A DNA stretch of 29,247 nt from JANLSE01 sp038214135. GTDB taxonomy: Bacteria; Chloroflexota; Chloroflexia; Chloroflexales; Roseiflexaceae. Within the stretch, counting starts at the first letter, position 1. Every line of letters begins with the position of its first letter. The position numbers were made by a program, and so were the translations under genes. Below the pieces are notes generated by a model. The model searched no databases, was not told the DNA's origin, and was given only the letters and a program-made list of their open reading frames with translations. Positions 16,882 to 23,950 of this stretch are shown piece by piece. The stretch lies in assembly GCA_038214135.1 (NCBI GenBank), contig JBBQSD010000071.1, positions 1-29,247 on the forward strand, read 5' to 3'.

Positions 16882-16906
16882 ACGGGCGAACACGAGGTTC
16901 GCCCGT
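16882..16906. repeat. Palindromic GGGCGAAC/GTTCGCCC repeat, copy 1
   Basis: ACGGGCGAAC and GTTCGCCCGT are perfect 10-bp inverted arms around a 5-nt loop ACGAG. It lies between secG and the divergent secreted protein gene. Confidence 0.65.
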
Positions 16907-16931
16907 CATGGTTCACGGCGATGCCCAACGT

Positions 16932-16952
16932 GGGCGAACACAAGGTTCGCCC
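16932..16952. repeat. Palindromic GGGCGAAC/GTTCGCCC repeat, copy 2
   Basis: GGGCGAAC and GTTCGCCC arms surround loop ACAAG. It differs from copy 1 by a single loop base, with starts about 48 bp apart. This is a REP-like family; the remaining sequence of 16830-17106 holds only these and the two promoters. Confidence 0.65.
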
Positions 16953-17026
16953 GCTACGCAACGAACGAATAATGGCATGGCCCTGGCCGTGAAAAACATA
17001 CGCTGCACATTCTATTGATTCTATGC

Positions 17027-17055
17027 TTGACAACATGCATGCTGAGAAGTATGAT
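17027..17055 (+). promoter_or_regulatory. Near-consensus sigma-70 promoter of the secreted repeat protein
   Basis: A perfect -35 TTGACA (17027-17032), a 17-bp spacer and -10 TATGAT (17050-17055, 5 of 6) make this the best promoter in the window. Transcription would start near 17062. A strong Shine-Dalgarno AAGGAGGG (17096-17103) precedes the ATG at 17107 by 3 nt. Confidence 0.75.
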
Positions 17056-17106
17056 AATAAGGCTATACAGGCGGGAATAATGAATACATACTGTTAAGGA
17101 GGGCGT

Positions 17107-19116
17107 ATGGTCGGCAGCCGCTCGTGCGAGCGCAGCCTGCACTGGTTCGCCACACTGCTCCTACTCTCCAGCCTATTGATGATTGCAGCGGTGCCAAAAT
17201 CGGCCACTGCCCAGACGGATCTACGCTATATTCCTGAAACGGGCCATTATGTGCGGGGTGCCTTCCGATCTTATTGGGAGCGCAATGGTGGTGTCTCGGT
17301 GTTTGGCTACCCATTAACCGAAGAATATTTCCGTTCGGATGGCCGCATCGTGCAATGGTTTGAGCGCGCCCGCTTCGAGTTGGCATCCTCAAATCCAGTT
17401 GTTGTCGAATTAGGGCGCATTGGCATCGAAACAACCGGTGATCGCATCTTCCCGCAAGTACCGCCATTTACCACATCGAAAGATCGGCGCTATATCCCTC
17501 AAACAGGCCATAGCATCAAAGGGTTGTTCCGCAGAACGTGGGAAACTCGTGGTGCAGAGCGCATCTTTGGCTACCCGATCAGTGAGGAGATCTCTGAGCA
17601 GATCAATGGCCAGTGGACGCTTGTGCAATGGTATGAGCGTGCGCGCCTTGAGCTACGGCTGTACCCGAGCCGGGCTGAATTTGGCCAGATTGCCCGACCA
17701 CTCGTGCCTGTCCAATTGCTTGATTCCTGGCCACCAGAGATTTCGCCTCCCGGCCCATTGAACGAAGATGGTACACCGCGGCCACCGGTTGGCTTTCGGC
17801 CAGGAACACCACGCGCAACGATCCGTCTGCAGTTCGAAGGTGGCAAGGACACAACCTACCGGATTGATGGCGAGGGCTTTCGGCCAGGCGAACGGGTGCG
17901 CTTCCTCCTCGATTCGCCGGAACAGCGGGTTTCTTCGCTTGATCCACAGCCACTTGCGGATGTGAATGGCTCAATCTCCTATGCTGGTGTGCGCTTCGGT
18001 GCCCGTGATTTCAGCAATGGGCGCTGGTTTGTGACAGCCCAGGGGCAGACGAGTGGCCGCGCTGCGATTGGCGTTCTCCAGATTGGTGGAGGTGGGCAAC
18101 CAGGGCCTCAACCAGGCACAGGCGGCCCGGGTGTGCGCCTCAGCCCCGGTAGCGGCACATTTGGCCAGGCATTCCTCGTCCAGGGCGAAGGCTTTCAATC
18201 AGGCGAAAAGATTGCTCTGTGGTTGACTGCGCCAGACCAGAGTGTGCGCGGTATTGATGATCAGCCAGAGGCCGATAAGAATGGCTCAATCACTGGCCAG
18301 AATGTCAAGATTACAGCGGATAATACATTCCGTACTGGTGTGTGGTTTCTCACGGCACAGGGCCGCGTAAGTGGGCGCACCGCTGTTGGCCAGTTCCGCA
18401 TTGATGCATCTGGTACGCCACAACCAAGACCACAACCAGGCGGGCCGCCATCTCCTATTCCACCTGGCCGTGGTGATCCAGCGAAACTCGGCCAATTGAT
18501 CCAGGATGGGCTGCGGCCAAATGGTAATGGCTCGATTGTGCCACTGGCTGCGCCACCCGAGATCCCATTCACCTTTAATGCACGCGGTTTCGCAACAAAT
18601 GAGCGGATTGGGGTGTGGCTGACGCGGCCAGATAGCGGTGTTGATCCAATCGACTTCCGCAATGACGGAGTTGGCGGAGTCGCAGCAACATTTAAAGTCA
18701 CCCGTGCAGCCGAAGGAGTCTGGTATGTTACGGCACAGGGTGCAACAACTGGTCGCACGGTGATTATTCCATTCAAGGTGACACGCGATTTTATTGCCTC
18801 ACCAGCTACGCCGCGCCCAGCCACCCGTAATGGCAGCATTACTCCTGTTGAGGGCGGGCAACGTACGCGCTTCCAACTGAAGGCAACTGGCTTCCGCGCC
18901 AATGAGCGCCTTGAGTTCTGGATCACGTCACCGGATGGAATCTATTATCTCTCGGCACCAGTTACCGCCGATTCACGTGGGCGATTAGGCATCTCGCCGA
19001 ATTTGATCGTCCAGCTTGGTTCGCAGAACAGCGCTGGTGTGTATGGCTACCATTATCGTGGCACTGCAAGTGGCGTGCGGTCGGATATCTATTTCACGTT
19101 CACTGGCGCACCCTAA
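17107..19116 (+). CDS. Secreted protein with two ETGH/FGYP/ERARFEL modules and four Ig-like repeats
   Basis: The 669-residue protein begins with a signal peptide (ATLLLLSSLLMIAAVP, cleavage after SATA, residue 35). Two tandem modules of about 85 residues follow at 40-108 and 128-196: Y-I-P-E/Q-TGH, F...W...G, FGYP(L/I)(T/S)EE, then VQW(F/Y)ERAR(F/L)EL. This LGFP-like module is common in secreted Chloroflexota proteins. Four longer repeats come next at about 236-327, 343-434, 476-560 and 575-669. They share an (E/T)GF-x-x-x-E(R/K) start, a WLT-P-D type strand and W(F/Y)(V/L)TAQG-x-(T/S)SGR, and look like all-beta Ig/IPT-like domains separated by Pro/Gly linkers. No catalytic motif is seen; a surface binding or matrix role is likely. 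The strong promoter and Shine-Dalgarno suggest high expression. Confidence 0.88.
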   Translation: MVGSRSCERSLHWFATLLLLSSLLMIAAVPKSATAQTDLRYIPETGHYVRGAFRSYWERNGGVSVFGYPLTEEYFRSDGRIVQWFERARFELASSNPVVVELGRIGIETTGDRIFPQVPPFTTSKDRRYIPQTGHSIKGLFRRTWETRGAERIFGYPISEEISEQINGQWTLVQWYERARLELRLYPSRAEFGQIARPLVPVQLLDSWPPEISPPGPLNEDGTPRPPVGFRPGTPRATIRLQFEGGKDTTYRIDGEGFRPGERVRFLLDSPEQRVSSLDPQPLADVNGSISYAGVRFGARDFSNGRWFVTAQGQTSGRAAIGVLQIGGGGQPGPQPGTGGPGVRLSPGSGTFGQAFLVQGEGFQSGEKIALWLTAPDQSVRGIDDQPEADKNGSITGQNVKITADNTFRTGVWFLTAQGRVSGRTAVGQFRIDASGTPQPRPQPGGPPSPIPPGRGDPAKLGQLIQDGLRPNGNGSIVPLAAPPEIPFTFNARGFATNERIGVWLTRPDSGVDPIDFRNDGVGGVAATFKVTRAAEGVWYVTAQGATTGRTVIIPFKVTRDFIASPATPRPATRNGSITPVEGGQRTRFQLKATGFRANERLEFWITSPDGIYYLSAPVTADSRGRLGISPNLIVQLGSQNSAGVYGYHYRGTASGVRSDIYFTFTGAP

Positions 19117-19124
19117 GCTTAATC

Positions 19125-20099
19125 ATGCCTGATTCTGATCTACCGCGTTTTACTGGTGCCGAACTAGCAGCATTGTTCGGCGATGATGTTGCAGCATTGC
19201 AGCGCTATCGGATGCTTGTCGCACTCGTTCGTGAGGGCCGCCCGGTTGCCGAGGTCGCACGGGCGTTTGGGGTTAGTCGCGAGAGCCTACGGCGGCTACG
19301 GCGAGCATTTGCTGGTGGCGATCTCGCAGTACTGCGGACACAGCGGCGCGGTGGTGGCCATTTTGCACGTGGTTCGCCACTGGCCCGCGCCCTCCGTGAT
19401 GAACTAGCCGCCGATCCAGGTGCTCCTGCAGCCCAACTCTGGGAACGAGTATCGGCGCGCCTTGCGGAACAGGGCATGCAGGCCGCACGCAGCACATTCT
19501 ACCGGCTGCTGGCCCGCCTGCGTGATGATGATGGCTCAACAGGGTTACTAACCATTACCAGCCTGCTACGCGAGGCCCTTAACGATTTGCCAGAAGATCC
19601 CCCGCTTGCACTTGGCAAAAGCCAATTGTCAGAACTCTTGCTCCCCGATGAGCGCGATTCATTGCAGCGCGGGCGGCGGCTAGCGGTAGCGCTGCGGGCC
19701 GCAATCGAGCGCATGCACCCAGGCGAAGCTCCAACGCCTGATGATCCACGCTGGCGTCATTATCGAATCTTGGCTGGCGAATATCTGGAAGGTATGGAAC
19801 GGGCGGAGTTGTTGCAGACACTAGCACTCAGCGCCAGTACCTATAGCCGCGCCAAACGGGCAGCAATTGAGCGCCTGCGCACCCTACTACCGACAGCAAT
19901 CGATGAATTGCCGGATGTCCCGATCATTGCCTTCCCTGATCCACACACCGATCTCGCGGCACTGCGCGATGCCGCCCATGATCTGGCAGCGATGCTTTCG
20001 CCATCGATACTTCGCAACCTGAGTGCAGAAGAACGAGCAGAGGCCCTGGCTGCGCTGGCACCGGCAGTGCAGTTGATTGATAGCCTGCGGCAGGGGTAA
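19125..20099 (+). CDS. Multi-helix-turn-helix DNA-binding protein, transposase-like N-terminus
   Basis: Residues 40-60 (PVAEVARAFGVSRESLRRLRR) are a classic helix-turn-helix of the kind found at the start of IS-family transposases. Residues 99-133 (ending ARSTFYRLLARLR) match the second winged HTH of those proteins. The rest lacks a DDE catalytic domain. It instead has a helical region with YRILAGEYLEGMERAELLQTLALSASTYSRAKRAAIERL (about 213-258, quoted in two parts: YRILAGEYLEG and STYSRAKRAAIERL), resembling a sigma-region-4 type HTH. The protein is 324 residues and very Ala/Leu/Arg-rich. It begins 8 bp after the secreted protein gene and has no clear ribosome-binding site, so the two are probably coupled. 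A regulatory role is inferred. Confidence 0.7.
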   Translation: MPDSDLPRFTGAELAALFGDDVAALQRYRMLVALVREGRPVAEVARAFGVSRESLRRLRRAFAGGDLAVLRTQRRGGGHFARGSPLARALRDELAADPGAPAAQLWERVSARLAEQGMQAARSTFYRLLARLRDDDGSTGLLTITSLLREALNDLPEDPPLALGKSQLSELLLPDERDSLQRGRRLAVALRAAIERMHPGEAPTPDDPRWRHYRILAGEYLEGMERAELLQTLALSASTYSRAKRAAIERLRTLLPTAIDELPDVPIIAFPDPHTDLAALRDAAHDLAAMLSPSILRNLSAEERAEALAALAPAVQLIDSLRQG

Positions 20100-20100
20100 A

Positions 20101-20925
20101 CTACGGGGTTTCCACAAACCAGCGTGCGCCATTCTGTTCGAAGAAGCCTTCACGGCGCAATTCAGCCAATGCTCGATTGACTTCGCTATGCAGGCGAAAG
20201 GCCGCTGCCGGAACAACCAATGTGTAGGGTTCAAGAGTTAATGCCGTAACTAGCACAAGGCCAGGCGTGTGCCCAATTGCTGTGAGCGTCGAAACATTAT
20301 CGGTAATCACTGCATCGAGTGTTCCGGCGCGCAGGGAAGCCAGCGCAGCAGCAGGGGTATCGAACGACGAATCAAGCGTGAGTGTAATCCGTTTGGCCAG
20401 CGCACGGGCATAGGTATCGGCATCTGAGCCAAGCGCGACACCAACACGCATTCCAACAAGATTTGCTTCATTGGCAATCGGTGAACCCTGGCGAACAACC
20501 AGAACCTGGCCAGCATTGAAATAAAATTCAGAAAAGCTCACCCGCCAGCCCTGTTCAGGAGCGTAGGGTAGCGCAGATGCGCCCAGATCGGCTTTGCCAG
20601 CAGCCAGATCATCATAGATCGAATCCAGCCCGCTTGGCACAAATTCGGCCTGGAGGCCAAGTTTCCGAGCGACTGCACGGGCCAGGTCAATATCATAGCC
20701 ACGCGGCTGATTGCCCTGAATATCGGTAAATGGCCGAAAGCCATAATCAACGGCCACGCGCAGGGTCCCGCGTGCCTGCGCCGCTGCCCAAACGGGATCA
20801 AGGCCCTGGCCAGCGACGCCAGTGCCCTGTTCGGTTGCGAGCGCAAGCAGCATATAGGCCAGCACAATTGCCAGTGCAACCCCGCCACTAGGCCCTAATG
20901 ATCTGATATGTGATATTATTTGCAT
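20101..20925 (-). CDS. Family 3 extracellular solute-binding protein (amino-acid type)
   Basis: These proteins bind amino acids or small polar ligands for ABC importers. Motifs seen: LRVAVDYGFRPFTDIQG, RGYDIDLARAVARKLG, DLAAGKADLGASAL, GMRVGVALGSDADTYA and LRAGTLDAVITDN, all SBP_bac_3. I start it at ATG 20925 (MQIISHIRSLG, 274 residues) because the segment before it has no coding look. A longer frame exists to 20970. The N-terminus is a hydrophobic helix (GGVALAIVLAYMLLALA) without a lipobox cysteine, so it is a signal or anchor. No permease or ATPase gene is nearby. It converges with the HTH gene with a single base between the stops, so the two share no terminator. Confidence 0.88.
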   Translation of the reverse strand: MQIISHIRSLGPSGGVALAIVLAYMLLALATEQGTGVAGQGLDPVWAAAQARGTLRVAVDYGFRPFTDIQGNQPRGYDIDLARAVARKLGLQAEFVPSGLDSIYDDLAAGKADLGASALPYAPEQGWRVSFSEFYFNAGQVLVVRQGSPIANEANLVGMRVGVALGSDADTYARALAKRITLTLDSSFDTPAAALASLRAGTLDAVITDNVSTLTAIGHTPGLVLVTALTLEPYTLVVPAAAFRLHSEVNRALAELRREGFFEQNGARWFVETP

Positions 20926-21032
20926 GATTACTGATGCATCAAGCGCAGCTCCTGTGGCATTGCCAATCAATCCACCAATCTACATTATAGAGGAAGCGGC
21001 TTGTAACTCATCGGACACTAACGAAAGATGCC

Positions 21033-21061
21033 TTGATCCTCATCTGAGCATCAGGTATACT
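21033..21061 (+). promoter_or_regulatory. Sigma-70-like promoter of the FtsH-like operon
   Basis: The -35 is TTGATC (21033-21038), the spacer 17 bp and the -10 TATACT (21056-21061). A start near 21068 would leave a leader of about 80 nt to ATG 21147. Confidence 0.5.
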
Positions 21062-21078
21062 CCATATTACGTTTAACA

Positions 21079-21104
21079 ATCGTACGTTCACCAGTGATCG
21101 TACG
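21079..21104 (+). promoter_or_regulatory. Pair of ATCGTACG direct repeats, possible operator
   Basis: ATCGTACG occurs at 21079-21086 and 21097-21104, 18 bp apart, just downstream of the predicted transcription start. Each contains the palindrome CGTACG. The spacing would put two dimers near the same face of DNA or one regulator across both. It is a candidate site only; no bound protein is known. Confidence 0.25.
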
Positions 21105-21146
21105 CCACAATGTGCCAGCCAATTGTTCGATAACAAGGTGATGCCG

Positions 21147-21812
21147 ATGGAACAACCTCGTGAGCCACAGCCTCCTGTCGGGCCTGCATCATACCCATAC
21201 CCCTATGCGGCGCCCTATGCCCAACCGTACGCCCAACCCGCTCCTCGGCCTTCGGCCTGGCGAGTTTTTAGCAGCTTTTTGCGCCTGTTACTGCGTCGGT
21301 TCTTGTATGCGATTGTCTGGGTGTTGCGCCCATTGCGTTCGCATATACTGTTTGCAATCGTCACAATTGCACTACTCAGTGTGATTGGTTGGATGAGCTA
21401 TACGATATGGGGATCGAAATCGGCTGCGTCGGCTGATCCGCGTGTCGCTGTTCTCGAACCAGCGCCAGCCATACAGAACTACCTGACGGGCCGAAAGACC
21501 TATAATGCCGATCTGATGTGGGAAGCATTCAGCAACAACTACCAGGCACGCCAGCTCCAGAATGGCGGCTCTAAATCAACCATGCAATCGGTTGCGCGCC
21601 AGGAGAAGCGGCTGGGTCTCGAATATCGTAAAATTCAGTATATTGGCGGTGTCAAGCTCGATGATGGCGGGCACATGTATAACTATTCAGTGGATGTTGT
21701 TGTGAACAAGCGTACCTTCCGCCTCCCGGTCGTGTTCATGTCGGATCGTGAGGAGAAGATCGAGTATATCATTTCGCCACTCGATGATATTATCCAGCAG
21801 TTGTCTCAGTAA
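21147..21812 (+). CDS. Single-TM protein with Pro/Tyr-rich N-terminus, partner of the FtsH-like protease
   Basis: I start at ATG 21147 (MEQPREPQPP, 221 residues): AAGGTG at 21135-21140 is a good ribosome-binding site 6 nt before it, while the longer frame starts with TTG. The N-terminal 45 residues repeat PY and AQP units (SYPYPYAAPYAQPYAQP), a low-complexity cytoplasmic tail. A basic hydrophobic stretch (LRLLLRRFLYAIVWVLRPL) is followed by a clear membrane helix (ILFAIVTIALLSVIGWMSY). The remaining 120 residues are an alpha/beta domain of unknown fold (AIQNYLTGRKTYNADLMWEAF, VDVVVNKRTFRLPVVFM), with a nuclear-transport-factor-like feel. The FtsH-like gene starts 23 bp downstream, so it may be an adaptor or substrate-recognition partner of that protease (inference). 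Confidence 0.75.
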   Translation: MEQPREPQPPVGPASYPYPYAAPYAQPYAQPAPRPSAWRVFSSFLRLLLRRFLYAIVWVLRPLRSHILFAIVTIALLSVIGWMSYTIWGSKSAASADPRVAVLEPAPAIQNYLTGRKTYNADLMWEAFSNNYQARQLQNGGSKSTMQSVARQEKRLGLEYRKIQYIGGVKLDDGGHMYNYSVDVVVNKRTFRLPVVFMSDREEKIEYIISPLDDIIQQLSQ

Positions 21813-21835
21813 CAACCGCGAGGGGAGAACCGACT

Positions 21836-23857
21836 ATGGCGCTTGAACCATACCGCCCCGATCCAAAGTATCGGGATGATCTGGATCGTGAAATCGATAC
21901 TAAGATCGATTCGTTCTTCCATCGTTGGAACTGGAAGTTGGTGCGATTTATTACTCGCATAGCAATGGTCGTCTTTGCCGTCTGGTTGATTATCAGCACA
22001 CTGCCATCGGCGATCGAATTTGTGACAACTTCCGATCTGGGGCCGCTGATCATCCAACTGCTGACGACTGGCCTGACACTGTTCTTCTTCATTGGATTCC
22101 AGTTCTTTCTGATGTACTTCTTCATGGCTCGCACCCGAATCTATTGGGTGTTGCCGGGTGAAACAGGCGTCAGCTTCAAGGATTACAAGGGTAATCCAGA
22201 GGTTATGGAAGCTGCCCGCCGAATCGTGACACTGCTCAAGGGTGTCAAAGAGTTCAAGGATATGGGTGGTGAGGCAACCCGTGGTGTGTTGCTGATTGGC
22301 CCTCCAGGAACTGGTAAGAGCTACCTCGCGCAGGCGATTTCGACAGAGGCTGGCGTTCCATTTGGCTACCTGAGCGCTCCATCGCTTACATCGGCCTGGA
22401 TGGGCATGGGCAATATCAAGGTCATGAACCTGTATCGCAAAGCCCGTAAGCTGGCCCGCGAATATGGCGCGTGTATCTTGTTCATCGATGAAATTGATGC
22501 TGTTGGTGGCGCTCGTAGTAGTTCGATGGTAGGCGGTGGCGCTACTGGTATGGGCATTGCATCCAATCAGCAACAGGGCGATCTGCTGAGTGGTGTTCGG
22601 AATGCCATGATGGGTGGAATGGGCATGGGTGGCGGTAGCGGTATTCTGAACGAACTGCTGCTGCAGATGGATCCACCGCCACAGGAGACGAGCTGGTGGG
22701 GTAAGATGCTGCGTGGCCTTGGTCTTCGCAAGAAGAAGACTGAAATGCCACCAGTTTTGACCATGGGTGCCACAAACCTGGCCGAAACGCTTGATGCCGC
22801 GCTGTTGCGCCCAGGCCGTTTTGATCGCAAGATCGTGATTGATCGGCCCGATGCCTCTGGTCGCAAGGAAATCATTGAGTATTACCTTAACAAGGTCAAG
22901 CACGAGCCAATGCCATACGACCGAATGGTCTCGGATACGATTGGCTATACGCCTGTCGCAATCAAGTACATCATCAATGAAGCTGTGATTCATGCGCATT
23001 TTGATGGCCGTCAGGCGATCAACTACTGGGATTTCACCCACGCTCGTGAAATGCATGAATGGGGCCTGCGCCAGCCGATCCGCAACATGAGCTATGAGGA
23101 TCGAAGGCGGATCGCCTACCATGAGGCTGGCCACGCCTATGCGATGGTCAAGCTGTATAAGCCAGAGAAGGAACGCCTGAATAAGGTGACGATCATTCGT
23201 CATGGCGGTGCGCTTGGTCTGGCGGCTCCGAAACCAGTCGAAGAAAGCTATACCTCGACCAAGGAAGAGGAGCTGAACGATATTCAAATCTGCCTTGCCA
23301 GCCGGGCAGCAGAAGAGATCTTCCTGAAGGTTCAGATGACGGGCGTTACTGGTGATCTTCAGCAGGCCACCATGCGAGCGGCCCTGATCGTTGGGGCCTT
23401 CGGGATGGATAATAGCTTCATCTCGTATTTGCCAATGGGTATTGGCGGCTTGTATCAGGCGGCCACATCTGGTGGTGATGTGAAGGTGCGTGTCGATAAG
23501 ATCCTGCACGAGGAGTATCGTAAGGTCAAGGCGATGGTTGAGGCCAATAAGGAGGCGGTTATCGCAATCGCAGAGGGCCTTATTCTTCGCAATGAACTGA
23601 CCGATATTGATGTGAATGAGATTTTGGCTCGCATCGAGGCCGAGCATCCGTTTGTGAACCCGAACAAGAATTCAGAGACACGCTCGTTTGGCTTCATTGG
23701 CAACCAGGCACTCCCAGCGCCAGAAGCCCCCTTGCGCCGCAACACAAATGGCAAGCCGATTGTCACCGAACCGTTCGCCGCGCCGATGGCACAGCAACCG
23801 CCGACTGATCAGCCACCAAGTGCTCCAGTTGCTGGTTCGGAGCAAAAAAGCGAGTAG
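21836..23857 (+). CDS. Divergent FtsH-like AAA+ metalloprotease
   Basis: FtsH-type proteases are membrane-bound hexamers that unfold and degrade membrane and cytosolic proteins. Of 673 residues, 38-58 and 72-95 are two membrane helices, closer together than in typical FtsH, so the periplasmic loop is very short. Walker A GPPGTGKS is at 155-162, Walker B ILFIDEID at 214-221, the second region of homology ATN at 312-314 with LLRPGRFDRK after it. Protease zinc ligands are HEAGH (429-433) and D507 in GDLQQAT. All catalytic residues are present. The pore loop is W188-M-G-M-G where FtsH has F-V-G-V-G. Two insertions occur: 226-268, rich in Gly, Met and Ser, and about 280-304 (SWWGKMLRGLGLRKKK). GAGGGGAGA precedes the ATG. 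The C-terminus is Pro/Ala-rich. Confidence 0.9.
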   Translation: MALEPYRPDPKYRDDLDREIDTKIDSFFHRWNWKLVRFITRIAMVVFAVWLIISTLPSAIEFVTTSDLGPLIIQLLTTGLTLFFFIGFQFFLMYFFMARTRIYWVLPGETGVSFKDYKGNPEVMEAARRIVTLLKGVKEFKDMGGEATRGVLLIGPPGTGKSYLAQAISTEAGVPFGYLSAPSLTSAWMGMGNIKVMNLYRKARKLAREYGACILFIDEIDAVGGARSSSMVGGGATGMGIASNQQQGDLLSGVRNAMMGGMGMGGGSGILNELLLQMDPPPQETSWWGKMLRGLGLRKKKTEMPPVLTMGATNLAETLDAALLRPGRFDRKIVIDRPDASGRKEIIEYYLNKVKHEPMPYDRMVSDTIGYTPVAIKYIINEAVIHAHFDGRQAINYWDFTHAREMHEWGLRQPIRNMSYEDRRRIAYHEAGHAYAMVKLYKPEKERLNKVTIIRHGGALGLAAPKPVEESYTSTKEEELNDIQICLASRAAEEIFLKVQMTGVTGDLQQATMRAALIVGAFGMDNSFISYLPMGIGGLYQAATSGGDVKVRVDKILHEEYRKVKAMVEANKEAVIAIAEGLILRNELTDIDVNEILARIEAEHPFVNPNKNSETRSFGFIGNQALPAPEAPLRRNTNGKPIVTEPFAAPMAQQPPTDQPPSAPVAGSEQKSE

Positions 23858-23878
23858 CACTCTTTATTCCTGATGATC

Positions 23879-23906
23879 GCCCCTCTTCCATTCGTGGGAG
23901 AGGGGC
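23879..23906 (+). terminator. Intrinsic terminator-like hairpin after the FtsH-like gene
   Basis: GCCCCTCTTCC (23879-23889) pairs with GGGAGAGGGGC (23896-23906) in an 11-bp stem with one wobble and a 6-nt loop, followed by TGCTTTATTTG. It stands 22 bp after the stop and separates this operon from the epimerase promoter. Confidence 0.6.
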
Positions 23907-23914
23907 TGCTTTAT

Positions 23915-23943
23915 TTGCATAGATCTAGAGCTTCCAGTATAGT
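23915..23943 (+). promoter_or_regulatory. Promoter of the GDP-deoxysugar reductase gene, ATG 7 nt downstream of the -10
   Basis: TTGCAT (23915-23920), a 17-bp spacer and TATAGT (23938-23943). The ATG at 23951 is where transcription should begin, so a leaderless mRNA is predicted. There is no Shine-Dalgarno sequence before the ATG. Confidence 0.5.
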
Positions 23944-23950
23944 TGGTGCT

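Noticed and set aside
16882..16952. Short CRISPR-like repeat pair
   Set aside because: The two copies are self-complementary, only 21-25 bp, with a single short spacer and no cas genes; they are REP-like palindromes.
18261..18926. 221-codon minus-strand ORF
   Set aside because: Antisense to the repeated domains of the secreted protein; the repeats give open antisense frames.
21806..23647. 613-codon minus-strand ORF
   Set aside because: It is antisense to the FtsH-like gene, whose motifs and ribosome-binding site are clear; the antisense product is His/Gln-rich and has no family look.
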